NCBI GenBank assembly: GCA_032622095.1
Contig: CP136062.1
Coordinates: 5,146,001 to 5,210,000 of the forward strand
Source: Siphonodentalium dalli
Lineage: Eukaryota > Mollusca > Scaphopoda > Gadilida > Siphonodentaliidae
Direction of reading: 5' to 3'
Length of the DNA stretch: 64,000 nt
The stretch's first letter is position 1; each line of letters starts with the position of its first letter. The notes beneath the pieces are model-generated. The model ran no database searches. It was not told where the DNA came from and saw nothing but the letters and a program-made list of their open reading frames with translations. Made by a program: the position numbers and the translations under genes. Shown here piece by piece: positions 29,601 through 42,825 of this stretch.

Positions 29601-32290
29601 ATGAAACTTGGAATATAACATCCATACCGCCAACCGATCTAGAAACTGAAAGAATTTCGAAAATCCATTGAAAAATGTCAGAGTTGTGGGCCTTCAAACA
29701 ATGCAAATTTGGCCCCATATGCTTGTGATCACATCTCCTCCGAAGATGTCAAACTTTGGATGTCAACTGATACGCCAATGCGTGCGGTCTGAAGAGAGCA
29801 CGCGATGAGCCAAATTTTGCCAGTGTCGGTTCAGTGTTGTGGGTCAGGGGAGGGGTGGTCCGGGGTACCAAAATTTATTTCGTCTCCGAATCATATGAAA
29901 CTTGATATATAACATATACCATACACGTTGATCATAAAACTGAAAACAGATTGTAAATCCGTTAAAAAATGGCGGAGATTTGGGCCCTCAAACTTTGAAT
30001 GTGGGCCCGTATTCTTTCCAATAAACAAAATGTTATTCGTCTCTGAATCAGACAAAATTTATAACAAATAATCAATGTAAGTAGCTGATCACAATACTCA
30101 AAACAATTTTTAAATCCATTGGAAAATAACGGAGTTACGGGCTCTCAAAATTCGCATTTTGGGCCGGGTTTGACTATTTCCCAATCCCGTCACCCAATTT
30201 CGAGGCAGGGGTGGGGTCACTCCCAAACACTTGAGATCAACCCACACATGTTAAGGGAAAGATATAATCATCCTAATTCATATTTTCCGTCCCTTAACTG
30301 CGATTTATTGAGCTCATGATTTGCCCTATTATTATACTTCCATGGTGTAACCAAGGAAGTATATTGTTTTTCTACTGCGGCCGTTTTCTGTTTAATTGGA
30401 AATACTCAGAAACTAATGGGAGGAGGACCGCGAAATCTCTAGCGAATGTAGGCATCTAAGGTCTACTAAAAATAATGCTATCCGGATGTTGGTCCAATAT
30501 ATTTTGACAGAGTTATGGCCCTTTTTCGATTATTTTTCATTATTATTATTATTATTATACTGGACACTTTTGCAACCCTTATTACTCGAAAAGTACCAGG
30601 AGTAGCACACTAAAACTTGGTACGTATCTTGGGATCAAAGAGTTGTATGCCATCGTCGCATAACGAATATTGTCCGCGTTTTCCCCGAGGAGTTATCTCC
30701 CTTTATTTGAAAAAATGTCATTTTATTATCTCGGAAATTATAAGAAGCAGAGCATCGAAAATTAGACCGTATGCACATCTCGATATGCACTACTGCCCAC
30801 GGGCATAAAAACTTGGGTCCGCCCTTTCCCTGAAGAGTTACCGCCCATAGTTGGCAAACCTCTATTTTATTGTACTCTGTTGTCCTCCCGTATCATTCCA
30901 GATAACTGTATTTGGTTTTTGTAGTCGTGTTGACCGTTGTCAGCTTAGTCCGAGGAAGAAAATTTGACAGGGTTGGACATATATTTTTACACTGGGGTGG
31001 GGGCAATATTTTCGCAATTTTTTTTTATTATTGACATTCATCTATTTAAGTATGTAGATTCCCTGAACGAAAACAAACCCATACCGGAAAGGATTTTTGT
31101 AATCCGAGAAGAAATGCAAGAGTTACGGGCCCTCAAAGTTTGCAATTTGGTCCCATGTGCTTGTGACCCTATCTCCTCCGAAGATGTCGAACTTTGGATG
31201 TCGTCTGATATCCCAGTGCGTGCGGTCTGAAGAGAGCACGCGATGGGCCAAATTTTGCCAGTGTCGGTTCAGTGTTGTGGGTCAGGGGAGGGGTGGTCCG
31301 GGGTACCAATTTTGTATTCTTCTCCGAATCGGATGAAACTTGGAATATAACATCCATACCGCCAACCGATCTAGAAACTGAAAGAATTTCGAAAATCCAT
31401 TGAAAAATGTCAGAGTTGTGGGCCTTCAAACAATGCAAATTTGGCCCCATATGCTTGTGATCACATCTCCTCCGAAGATGTCAAACTTTGGATGTCAACT
31501 GATACGCCAATGCGTGCGGTCTGAAGAGAGCACGCGATGAGCCAAATTTTGCCAGTGTCGGTTCAGTGTTGTGGGTCAGGGGAGGGGTGGTCCGGGGTAC
31601 CAAAATTTATTTCGTCTCCGAATCATATGAAACTTGATATATAACATATACCATACACGTTGATCATAAAACTGAAAACAGATTGTAAATCCGTTAAAAA
31701 ATGGCGGAGATTTGGGCCCTCAAACTTTGAATGTGGGCCCGTATTCTTTCCAATAAACAAAATGTTATTCGTCTCTGAATCAGACAAAATTTATAACAAA
31801 TAATCAATGTAAGTAGCTGATCACAATACTCAAAACAATTTTTAAATCCATTGGAAAATAACGGAGTTACGGGCTCTCAAAATTCGCATTTTGGGCCGGG
31901 TTTGACTATTTCCCAATCCCGTCACCCAATTTCGAGGCAGGGGTGGGGTCACTCCCAAACACTTGAGATCAACCCACACATGTTAAGGGAAAGATATAAT
32001 CATCCTAATTCATATTTTCCGTCCCTTAACTGCGATTTATTGAGCTCATGATTTGCCCTATTATTATACTTCCATGGTGTAACCAAGGAAGTATATTGTT
32101 TTTCTACTGCGGCCGTTTTCTGTTTAATTGGAAATACTCAGAAACTAATGGGAGGAGGACCGCGAAATCTCTAGCGAATGTAGGCATCTAAGGTCTACTA
32201 AAAATAATGCTATCCGGATGTTGGTCCAATATATTTTGACAGAGTTATGGCCCTTTTTCGATTATTTTTCATTATTATTATTATTATTAT
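23631..32290. repeat. Five tandem type A monomers A2-A6 (1732 bp each)
   Basis: Monomers start at 23631, 25363, 27095, 28827 and 30559, with no length difference and no base difference noticed between them. They differ from A0/A1 by GGAAAGGATTTTT for GGAAAAAAATTTT, TTTGGTCCCATG for GTGTCGGTCCCATG, and a shorter (ATT)n. Each carries two four-run G-tracts with quadruplex potential (in A2 at 24351-24375 and 24645-24669). Such homogeneity means very recent amplification. Confidence 0.96.
25139..25165. repeat. 27-bp hairpin opening each satellite tail module (example)
   Basis: TACTTCCATGGT GTA ACCAAGGAAGTA: 12-base arms with one mismatch. The same hairpin opens the 0.22-kb tail in every A and B monomer and is absent from L ends. 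A short (ATT)2-3 precedes it and a long (ATT)n closes the module, so the module is bracketed by the same simple repeat. Confidence 0.85.
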
Positions 32291-33879
32291 ACTGGACACT
32301 TTTGCAACCCTTATTACTCGAAAAGTACCAGGAGTAGCACACTAAAACTTGGTACGTATCTTGGGATCAAAGAGTTGTATGCCATCGTCGCATAACGAAT
32401 ATTGTCCGCGTTTTCCCCGAGGAGTTATCTCCCTTTATTTGAAAAAATGTCATTTTATTATCTCGGAAATTATAAGAAGCAGAGCATCGAAAATTAGACC
32501 GTATGCACATCTCGATATGCACTACTGCCCACGGGCATAAAAACTTGGGTCCGCCCTTTCCCTGAAGAGTTACCGCCCATAGTTGGCAAACCTCTATTTT
32601 ATTGTACTCTGTTGTCCTCCCGTATCATTCCAGATAACTGTATTTGGTTTTTGTAGTCGTGTTGACCGTTGTCAGCTTAGTCCGAGGAAGAAAATTTGAC
32701 AGGGTTGGACATATATTTTTACACTGGGGTGGGGGCAATATTTTCGCAATTTTTTTTTATTATTGACATTCATCTATTTAAGTATGTAGATTCCCTGAAC
32801 GAAAACAAACCCATACCGGAAAGGATTTTTGTAATCCGAGAAGAAATGCAAGAGTTACGGGCCCTCAAAGTTTGCAAGTGTCGGTCCAGTATTGTGGGTC
32901 AGGGGAGGGGTGGTCTGCGGTACCAATTTTTAATTCTTCTCAGAATCATATGAAATTTGGGATATAACAGAAATATGTCTATCCAAATGTAATTCGCGAA
33001 CTATGAACGAATGTTGTACAAGCTCACATCTCATTCCCCAAACTATCCGTTACTTATTCATAAAAGTCATATTATGCTACACGCGAAACGGAGATAACTT
33101 TTGGGGAATCCAGAGTCCAAAACGGATCGAAATCGCCCTGTTCCAGAAAAGTCGTTCATTTTGTTTTCACTTTTTGAAAAAGGCTCCAATATTTCAACCA
33201 AAACTTTTGGACTTAGAACATTATTTTTTTCTCAGTCAAGTGAAAAGAGCTCTTCAAAATAATTCCGCTTATATATATAATATATATTATCTATATATAC
33301 GCCAAAAATTTGTCACTCCCCTCTCTCCTTCCTCCGGCTACCCCATCCTCCGTGGGATGGAACCTACCTCCGATTCGAATACACCCGTCATGCCGCGGGC
33401 CAGTCTCATTCCTCTACCAGAGAACTGATAGAACGCCCGTCGAATACCAACAATCATTTCCAGAGTGCTATATTGGTATGAGTTCATATCGGAGCCGTTA
33501 TAAAGCAAATAACTTGGATTTTAATATAAACCCACCTATTCGTAAATTGTGTAGCCCATGGTGTGTGGTAAATTATCATTTTATCGTGTATAGTGTGTCA
33601 TGAGCTATCTGCGTGCGTGCATTTCACTTTTGTATTTTCTTTCGCATCTTCAACGCACTGCATATCATATACAACCAAACAAAATACAAACATTACATTA
33701 ATTTGATCACACAAGACTTCGTTATATGGTGTATATTTCTACTAACGTAATGACGACGTATAGCCAATTATTCCATTTGCGATAACAACGATAAACACAT
33801 AGAAACATGCAAACATCATCAGTTTCGTAAGATCAATTTGTATATTGTTTATATTCTAGTTATTTATCGAATATAAAAA

Positions 33880-34410
33880 GCATCTTTACATTATCTTTAG
33901 TTTGGTATTATTCGTATTTGATGATTAAAATACACCAAAACATGTTAAAAATAAAAAATAAAAAAAGATAATTTGACGGGATTCGAACTCACGTCGCAAT
34001 AAAACACAAACTGAATGTTTGACGCTCTCTCCACTCGGCTACGCAGCGCGCTGTTAATTTATAAGAAAATATATTAGTATTAAATATGTAGGCATATAAC
34101 TGTGTATATTTAAACTTTATATCCAAACTGATTGAAATCGAATATAAAAAGCATCTTTACATTATCTTTAGTTTGGTATTATTCGTATTTGATGATTAAA
34201 ATACACCAAAACATGTTAAAAATAAAAAATAAAAAAAGATAATTTGACGGGATTCGAACTCACGTCGCAATAAAAACACAAACTGAAGGTTTGACGCTCT
34301 GACCACTCAGCTACGCACTGCGCTATTAATTTATAAGAAAATATATTAGTATTAAATATATAGGCATATAACTGTGTATATTTAAACTTTATATCCAAAC
34401 TGATTGAAAT
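33880..34410 (-). repeat. Two tandem tRNA-like 271-bp repeats (L2)
   Basis: tRNA-like segments at 33972-34051 and 34243-34322. The second has the best D-arm of all copies (TAGCTGAGTGGTCAGAGC). Acceptor pairing is still absent. Confidence 0.6.
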
Positions 34411-35204
34411 GCGTGACTATATATATATATACCCCTTTCCGCTATACGGGGAACAGGAAAATGCACCTATTCTTCCCACCAAATCCAAAAGGGCTAATTA
34501 AAGAGCAAGGTAATGCCGTAGCAGGTACATTTGGATATTCTATTCACGCCCCCCCCCCAAATCTTGACCGCTATACTTCAAATTCAAACATCGAGAATTT
34601 TTTTGTTGACGAGTACATCTGATAGCTAGTGTTCACGCGCATCTAGAGCGCAATTTTCTAATTTTCAGATGGAACGGAACGGTTTACTCGTGACAACGCT
34701 ATATATCATAAATATGTATACTTCTGTAGTCTATCACTAGCCGATTTTTAGCCCCAAATCCAAACGGGCCGATGTAGGAGCGAGTTTAATGCGGTGGTAC
34801 ATAAGCCGGTATACTGTAGGTATGACTCTAAAATTTGACCTCTCTAATATAAACGCAACCTGCTCAAGGGAGTGTTTGTGTCGGGTGGGTTCAGATTTGG
34901 AAAATTCCACCGAAGATCAAATGGGCAAAATTACTCCGAAAATCATATATTGAGATAAAAACTTTTCGATGAGTGGATGTGATAAGTAGTATATAAACGC
35001 AAGATTAGTACACTTTTTAATGATTTATATTGAACGGTTTAACCCTGGTAGAGTATAACGTTGTGACGGGTGATATATATTACTCAAATTCAAACCCTCT
35101 CTTCATGACGCAAATTCAAACGGACTTAGCAAGAAGCAAGGCAAATGCATGAATATGCTCACCGATATACTATATAGGTATGTCCGCTCTACTGTAAAAG
35201 TAAC

Positions 35205-35480
35205 CTATTGTCACGATTTGACCTGTCCAAAACACTCCCCGGACAAAAGTTTTCCTAGGTATAAAATTTCGTCGAAATCCGATCGTTTTACTCGATTTTA
35301 CCTTGAACTTACCATTTCGAATGTCAATGTCAGGTCGGGGTCACGACTTGACCCGCCCAAAAGACTCCCCGGACAAAAGTACCCCTAGGTATCAAATTTC
35401 GTGGAAATCCGCATGTTTTACCCGATTTGACCTTCGATTGACCATTTTGAAGACCAAGGTCAGGTCGGGATGGGATGGGA
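35205..35480. repeat. 130-bp GTCACG/TTGACC repeat in L2
   Basis: Two copies, as in L1, with small differences (an extra AGACCAAGGTC segment near 35451). Confidence 0.8.
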
Positions 35481-35543
35481 TGGAATACCATGGAAGTATA
35501 TCTGATTCCATGGAATCTGACCTCTAGTTATTATTATTATTAT

Positions 35544-37478
35544 ACTGGACACTTTTGCAACCCTTATTACTCGAAAAGTACCAGGAGTAGCACACTAAAT
35601 ATTGGTACGTATTTTGGGGTCAAAGAGTTGTATGCCATCGTCGCATAAAGAATATTGTCCGCGTTTTCTCCGAGGAGTTATCTCCCTTTATCTGAAAAAA
35701 TGTCATTTTATTATCTCGGAAATTATAAGAAGCAGAGCATCGAAAATTAGACCGTATGCACATCTCGATATGCACTACTGCCCACGGGCATAAAAACTTG
35801 GGTCCGCCCTTTCCCTGAAGAGTTACCGCCCATAGTTGGCAAACCTCTATTTTATTGTACTCTGTTGTCCTCCCGTATCATTCCAGATAACTGTATTTGG
35901 TTTTTGTAGTCGTGTTGACCGTTGTCAGCTTAGTCCGAGGAAGAAAATTTGACAGGGTTGGACATATATTTTTACACTGGGGTGGGGGCAATATTTTCGC
36001 AATTTTTTTTTATTATTGACATTCATCTATTTAAGTATGTAGATTCCCTGAACGACAACAAACCCATACCGGAAAGGATTTTTGTAATCCGAGAAGAAAT
36101 GCAAGAGTTACGGGCCCTCAAAGTTTGCAAGTGTCGGTCCCATGTGCTTGTGACCCTATCTCCTCCGAAGATGTCGAACTTTGGATGTCGTCTGATATCC
36201 CAGTGCGTGCGGGCTGAAGAGAGCACGTGATGTGCCAAATTTTGCCAGTGTCGGTTCAGTGTTGTGGATCAGGGGAGGGGCGGTCCGGGGTACCAATTTT
36301 TTATTCTTCTCCGAATCAGATGAAACTTGGAGTGTAACATCTACACCGCCAACCGATCTAGAAACTGAAACAATTTCGAAAATCCATTGAAAAATGACGG
36401 AGTTGCGGTCCTTCAAACTATGCAAATTTGGGCCCATGTGCCTGTGACCTCATCTCCTCCGAAGATCTCGAACTTAGGATGTTATCTGATATCGCAGTGC
36501 GCGCGGTCTGAAGAGAGCACGCGATGTGCCAAATTTTGCAAGTGTCGGTTCAGTGCTGTGGGTCAGGGGAGGGGTGGTCCGAGGTACCAAAATTTAGTTC
36601 GTCTCCGAATCATATGAAACTTGGTATATAACATCTACCTTACACGTTGATCATAAAACTGAAAACAGATCGTAAATCCGTTAAAAAATGGCGGAGATTT
36701 AGGCCCTCAAACTTTGAATGTGGGCCCGTATTCTTTCCAATAAACAAAATGTTATTCGTCTCTGAATCAGACAAAATTTATAACAAATAATCAATGTAAC
36801 TAGCTGATCACAATACTCAAAACAATTTTAAAATCCATCGGAAAATAACGGAGTTACGGGCTCTCAAAATTCGCATTTTGGGCCGGGTTTGACTATTTCC
36901 CAATCCCGTCACCCAATTTCGAGGCAGGGGTGGGGTCACTTCCAAACACTTGAGATCAACCCACACATGTTAAGGGAAAGAGATAATCATCCTACTTCAT
37001 ATTTTACGTCCCTTAACTGCGATTTATTGAGCTCATGATTTGCCCTATTATTATACTTCCATGGTGTAACCAAGGAAGTATATTGTTTTTCTACTGCGGC
37101 CGTTTTCTGTTTAATTGAAAATACTCAGAAACTAATGGGAGGAGGACCGCGAAATCTCTAGCGAATATAGGCATCTAAGGTCTACTAAAAATAATGGTAT
37201 CCAGATGTTGGTCCAATATCTTTTGACAGAGTTATGGCCCTTTTTCGATTATTTTTCATTATTATTATTATTATTATACTTCCATGGTGTAACCAAGGAA
37301 GTATATTGTTTTTCTACTGCGGCCGTTTTCTGTTTAATTGGAAATACTCAGAAACTAATGGGAGGAGGACCGCGAAATCTCTAGCGAATGTAGGCATCTA
37401 AGGTCTACTAAAAATAATGCTATCCGGATGTTGGTCCAATATATTTTGACAGAGTTATGGCCCTTTTTCGATTATTTT

Positions 37479-37512
<34 letters not shown>
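35544..37512. repeat. Divergent type A monomer A7 with doubled tail (1969 bp)
   Basis: A-type plan with many private substitutions throughout, so it is an older A lineage. Both G-tracts are damaged (GGATCAGGGG in the first, CCGAGG in the second). The tail module is present twice: 37054-37276 (A7-like variants) and 37277 onward (standard A variants). The second copy carries the long (ATT)n. Confidence 0.93.
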
Positions 37513-37513
<1 letters not shown>

Positions 37514-39225
37514 CTGGACACTTTTGCAACCCTTATTACTCGAAAAGTACCAGGAGTAGCACACTAAAACTTGGTACGTATCTTGGGATCAAAGAGTTGT
37601 ATGCCATCGTCGCATAACGAATATTGTCCGCGTTTTCCCCGAGGAGTTATCTCCCTTTATTTGAAAAAATGTCATTTTATTATCTCGGAAATTATAAGAA
37701 GCAGAGCATCGAAAATTAGACCGTATGCACATCTCGATATGCACTACTGCCCACGGGCATAAAAACTTGGGTCCGCCCTTTCCCTGAAGAGTTACCGCCC
37801 ATAGTTGGCAAACCTCTATTTTATTGTACTCTGTTGTCCTCCCGTATCATTCCAGATAACTGTATTTGGTTTTTGTAGTCGTGTTGACCGTTGTCAGCTT
37901 AGTCCGAGGAAGAAAATTTGACAGGGTTGGACATATATTTTTACACTGGGGTGGGGGCAATATTTTCGCAATTTTTTTTTATTATTGACATTCATCTATT
38001 TAAGTATGTAGATTCCCTGAACGAAAACAAACCCATACCGGAAAGGATTTTTGTAATCCGAGAAGAAATGCAAGAGTTACGGGCCCTCAAAGTTTGCAAG
38101 TGTCGGTCCCATGTGCTTGTGACCCTATCTCCTCCGAAGATGTCGAACTTTGGATGTCGTCTGATATCCCAGTGCGTGCGGTCTGAAGAGAGCACGCGAT
38201 GGGCCAAATTTTGCCAGTGTCGGTTCAGTGTTGTGGGTCAGGGGAGGGGTGGTCCGGGGTACCAATTTTGTATTCTTCTCCGAATCGGATGAAACTTGGA
38301 ATATAACATCCATACCGCCAACCGATCTAGAAACTGAAAGAATTTCGAAAATCCATTGAAAAATGTCAGAGTTGTGGGCCTTCAAACAATGCAAATTTGG
38401 CCCCATATGCTTGTGATCACATCTCCTCCGAAGATGTCAAACTTTGGATGTCAACTGATACGCCAATGCGTGCGGTCTGAAGAGAGCACGCGATGAGCCA
38501 AATTTTGCCAGTGTCGGTTCAGTGTTGTGGGTCAGGGGAGGGGTGGTCCGGGGTACCAAAATTTATTTCGTCTCCGAATCATATGAAACTTGATATATAA
38601 CATATACCATACACGTTGATCATAAAACTGAAAACAGATTGTAAATCCGTTAAAAAATGGCGGAGATTTGGGCCCTCAAACTTTGAATGTGGGCCCGTAT
38701 TCTTTCCAATAAACAAAATGTTATTCGTCTCTGAATCAGACAAAATTTATAACAAATAATCAATGTAAGTAGCTGATCACAATACTCAAAACAATTTTTA
38801 AATCCATTGGAAAATAACGGAGTTACGGGCTCTCAAAATTCGCATTTTTGGGCCGGGTTTGACTATTTCCCAATCCCGTCACCCAATTTCGAGGCAGGGG
38901 TGGGGTCACTCCCAAACACTTGAGATCAACCCACACATGTTAAGGGAAAGATATAATCATCCTAATTCATATTTTCCGTCCCTTAACTGCGATTTATTGA
39001 GCTCATGATTTGCCCTATTATTATACTTCCATGGTGTAACCAAGGAAGTATATTGTTTTTCTACTGCGGCCGTTTTCTGTTTAATTGGAAATACTCAGAA
39101 ACTAATGGGAGGAGGACCGCGAAATCTCTAGCGAATGTAGGCATCTAAGGTCTACTAAAAATAATGCTATCCGGATGTTGGTCCAATATATTTTGACAGA
39201 GTTATGGCCCTTTTTCGATTATTTT

Positions 39226-39259
<34 letters not shown>
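37513..39259. repeat. Type A satellite monomer A8 (1747 bp)
   Basis: Standard A sequence with a longer (ATT)n and one extra T in the CGCATTTTTGGGCC string. It carries the GTGTCGGTCCC variant seen in A1 and A9. Confidence 0.95.
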
Positions 39260-39260
<1 letters not shown>

Positions 39261-40710
39261 CTGGACACTTTTGCAACCCTTATTACTCGAAAAGTACCAG
39301 GAGTAGCACACTAAAACTTGGTACGTATCTTGGGATCAAAGAGTTGTATGCCATCGTCGCATAACGAATATTGTCCGCGTTTTCCCCGAGGAGTTATCTC
39401 CCTTTATTTGAAAAAATGTCATTTTATTATCTCGGAAATTATAAGAAGCAGAGCATCGAAAATTAGACCGTATGCACATCTCGATATGCACTACTGCCCA
39501 CGGGCATAAAAACTTGGGTCCGCCCTTTCCCTGAAGAGTTACCGCCCATAGTTGGCAAACCTCTATTTTATTGTACTCTGTTGTCCTCCCGTATCATTCC
39601 AGATAACTGTATTTGGTTTTTGTAGTCGTGTTGACCGTTGTCAGCTTAGTCCGAGGAAGAAAATTTGACAGGGTTGGACATATATTTTTACACTGGGGTG
39701 GGGGCAATATTTTCGCAATTTTTTTTTATTATTGACATTCATCTATTTAAGTATGTAGATTCCCTGAACGAAAACAAACCCATACCGGAAAGGATTTTTG
39801 TAATCCGAGAAGAAATGCAAGAGTTACGGGCCCTCAAAGTTTGCAAGTGTCGGTCCAGTAGTGTGGGTCAGGGGAGGGGTGGTCTGCGGTACCAATTTTT
39901 AATTCTTCTCCGAATCATATGAAATTTGGGATATAACAGAAATATGTCTATCCAAATGTAATTCGCGAACTATGAACGAATGTTGTACAAGCTCACATCT
40001 CATTCCCCAAACTATCCGTTACTTATTCATAAAAGTCATATTATGCTACACGCGAAACGGAGATAACTTTTGGGGAATCCAGAGTCCAAAACGGATCGAA
40101 ATCGCCCTGTTCCAGAAAAGTCGTTCATTTTGTTTTCACTTTTTGAAAAAGGCTCCAATATTTCAACCAAAACTTTTGGACTTAGAACATTATTTTTTTC
40201 TCAGTCAAGTGAAAAGAGCTCTTCAAAATAATTCCGCTTATATATATAATATATATTATCTATATATACGCCAAAAATTTGTCACTCCCCTCTCTCCTTC
40301 CTCCGGCTACCCCATCCCCCGTGGGATGGAACCTACCTCCGATTCGAATACACCCGTCTTGCCGCGGACCAGTCTCAATCGTCTACCATAGAACTGATAG
40401 AACGCCCGTCGAATTCCAACAATCATTTCCAGAGTGGTATATTGGTATGAGTACATATCGGAGCCGTTATAAAGCAAATAACTTGGATTTTAATATAAAC
40501 CCACCTATTCGTAAATTGTGTAGCCCATGGTGTGTGGTAAATTATCATTTTATCGTGTAGAGTGTGTCATGAGCTATCTGCGTGCGTGCATTTCACTTTT
40601 GTATTTTCTTTCGCATCTTCAACGCATTGCATATCATATACAACCAAACAAAATACAAACATTACATTAATTTGGTCAAACAAGCCTTCGTTATACGGTG
40701 TATATTTCTA

Positions 40711-40944
40711 CTAACGTAATGACGACGTATAGCCAATTATTCCGTTTGCGATAACAACGATAAACACATAGAAACATGCAAACATCATCAGTTTCGTAAG
40801 ATCAATTTGTATATTGTTATAAACCGTAGTATACTGCTGATAGACATTCAATTCTTTCCGTGAGTATATGTCTGCCGAATTGGAAATGACTCCTTTTATA
40901 CTTTCGCAAACTAAAACACCACTGATAGTTTCGTACTCCGTCAT
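40711..40944 (-). CDS. Candidate 77-residue membrane protein in L3
   Basis: Same frame as 21182-21415, with identical protein: a polar N-terminus and one C-terminal membrane segment. Identity with L1 reflects recent duplication of the whole monomer and says nothing by itself about selection. Confidence 0.22.
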   Translation of the reverse strand: MTEYETISGVLVCESIKGVISNSADIYSRKELNVYQQYTTVYNNIQIDLTKLMMFACFYVFIVVIANGIIGYTSSLR

Positions 40945-41179
40945 TTAAGTCTTGTCAAAAAAGCAAACGTGAAACAACCGCTCATTATTCCTACCATAAA
41001 GGAATCTACTTATAGAGAACGCTCTTTTCTGTTCGATTACGTTCAAACTATTTGTGTGTTGTTGTTAATCACTCATTATATTCTTCGGACCGAACGTTCA
41101 TTAAGCGCGCTTCATGTTATATATGCGAAAACCGACCCACGTGTTTATTGTTTTATATCCGATTCAATAACACATTTTA

Positions 41180-41700
41180 CATTATCTTTAGTTTGGTATT
41201 ATTCGTATTTGATGATTAAAATACACCAAAACATGTTAAAAATAAAAAATACAAAAAGATAATTTGACGGGATTCGAACTCACGTCGCAATAAAACACAA
41301 ACTGAAGGTTTGACGCTCTCACCTCTGGGCTACGCACTGCGCTGTTAATTTATAAGAAAATATATTAGTATTAAATATATAGGCATATAACTGTGTATAT
41401 TTAAACTTTATATTCAAATTGATTGAAATCGAATATAAAAAGCATCTTTACATTATCTTTAGTTTGGTATTATTCGTATTTGATGATTAAAATACACCAA
41501 AACATGTTAAAAATAAAAAATAAAAAAAGATAATTTGACGGGATTCGAACTCACGTCGCAATAAAACACAAACTGAGGGTTTGACGCTCTCACCACTGGT
41601 CTACGGACTGCGCTGTTAATTTATAAGAAAATATATTAGTATTAAATATATAGGCATATAACTGTGTATATTTAAACTGTATATCCAAACTGATTGAAAT
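41180..41700 (-). repeat. Two tandem tRNA-like 270-bp repeats (L3)
   Basis: tRNA-like segments at 41263-41341 and 41533-41612, near-identical to those in L1. Confidence 0.62.
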
Positions 41701-42385
41701 GCGTGACTATATATATATACCCCTTTCCGCTATACGGGGAACAGGAAAATGCACCTATTCTTCCCACCAAATCCAAAAGGGCTAATTAAAGAGCAAGGTA
41801 ATGTAGCAGGTACATTTGGATATTCTATTCACGCCCCCCCCCCCCCAAATCTTGACCGCTATACTTCAAATTCAAACATCGAGATAATTTTTTTTGACGA
41901 GTACATCTGATAGCTAGTGTTCACGCGCATCTAGAGCGCAATTTTCTAATTTTTAGATGGAACGGTTTACTCGTGACAACGCTATATATCATAAATATGT
42001 ATACTTCTGTAGTCTATCACTAGCCGATTTTTAGCCCCAAATCCAAACGGGCCGATGTAGGAGCGAGTTTAATGCGGTGGTACATAAGCCGGTATACTGT
42101 AGGTATGACTCTAAAATTTGACCTCTCTAATATAAACGCAACCTGCTCAAGGGAGTGTTTGTGTCGGGTGGGTTCAGATTTGGAAAATTCCACCGAAGAT
42201 CAAATGGGCAAAATTACTCCGAAAATCATATATTGAGATAAAAACTTTTCGATGAGTGGATGTGATAAGTAGTATATATACGCAAGATTAGTACACTTTT
42301 TAATAATTTATATTGAACGGTTTAACCCTGGTAGCGTATAACGTTGTGACGGGTGATATATATTACTCAAATTCAAACCCTCTCT

Positions 42386-42401
42386 TCATGACGCAAATTC
42401 A
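42386..42401. other. Unoccupied SINE target site in L3
   Basis: Single TCATGACGCAAATTCA continuing into AACGGACTTAGCAAG, as after the SINE in L1. The equivalent in L2 is 35103-35118. It fixes the SINE boundaries exactly. Confidence 0.95.
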
Positions 42402-42825
42402 AACGGACTTAGCAAGAAGCAAGGCAAATGCATGAATATGCTCACCGATATACTATATAGGTATGTCCGCTCTACTGTAAAAGTAACCTATTGTCACGAT
42501 TTGACCTGTCCAAAACACTCCCCGGACAAAAGTTTTCCTAGGTATAAAATTTCGTCGAAATCCGATCGTTTTACTCGATTTGACCTTGAACTTACCATTT
42601 CGAATGTCAATGTCAGGTCGGGGTCACGACTTGACCCGCCCAAAAGACTCCCCGGACAAAAGTACCCCTAGGTATCAAATTTCGTGGAAATCCGCATGTT
42701 TTACCCGATTTGACCTTCGATTGACCATTTTGAAGGTCAGGTCGGGACGGGATGGGATGGGATGGAATACCATGGAAGTATATCTGATTCCATGGAATCT
42801 GACCTCTAGTTATTATTATTATTAT

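Larger units (their letters stand above)
32291..35543. repeat. Composite satellite monomer L2 (3253 bp)
   Basis: Same plan as L1 and L3 but shorter. After TCAATTTGTATATTGTT (about 33850) the segment with the divergent ORF pair is missing, and TATATTCTAGTTATTTATCG leads directly into the tRNA-like tandem. It has scattered substitutions, so it is an older lineage. It has no SINE at the L1 insertion site. Confidence 0.92.
39260..42825. repeat. Composite satellite monomer L3 (3566 bp)
   Basis: Nearly identical to L1 apart from the missing SINE and a few substitutions. It includes the same 77-residue minus-strand frame (40711-40944), the tRNA-like pair (41263-41341 and 41533-41612) and the 130-bp repeats (about 42490-42745). 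Confidence 0.94.
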
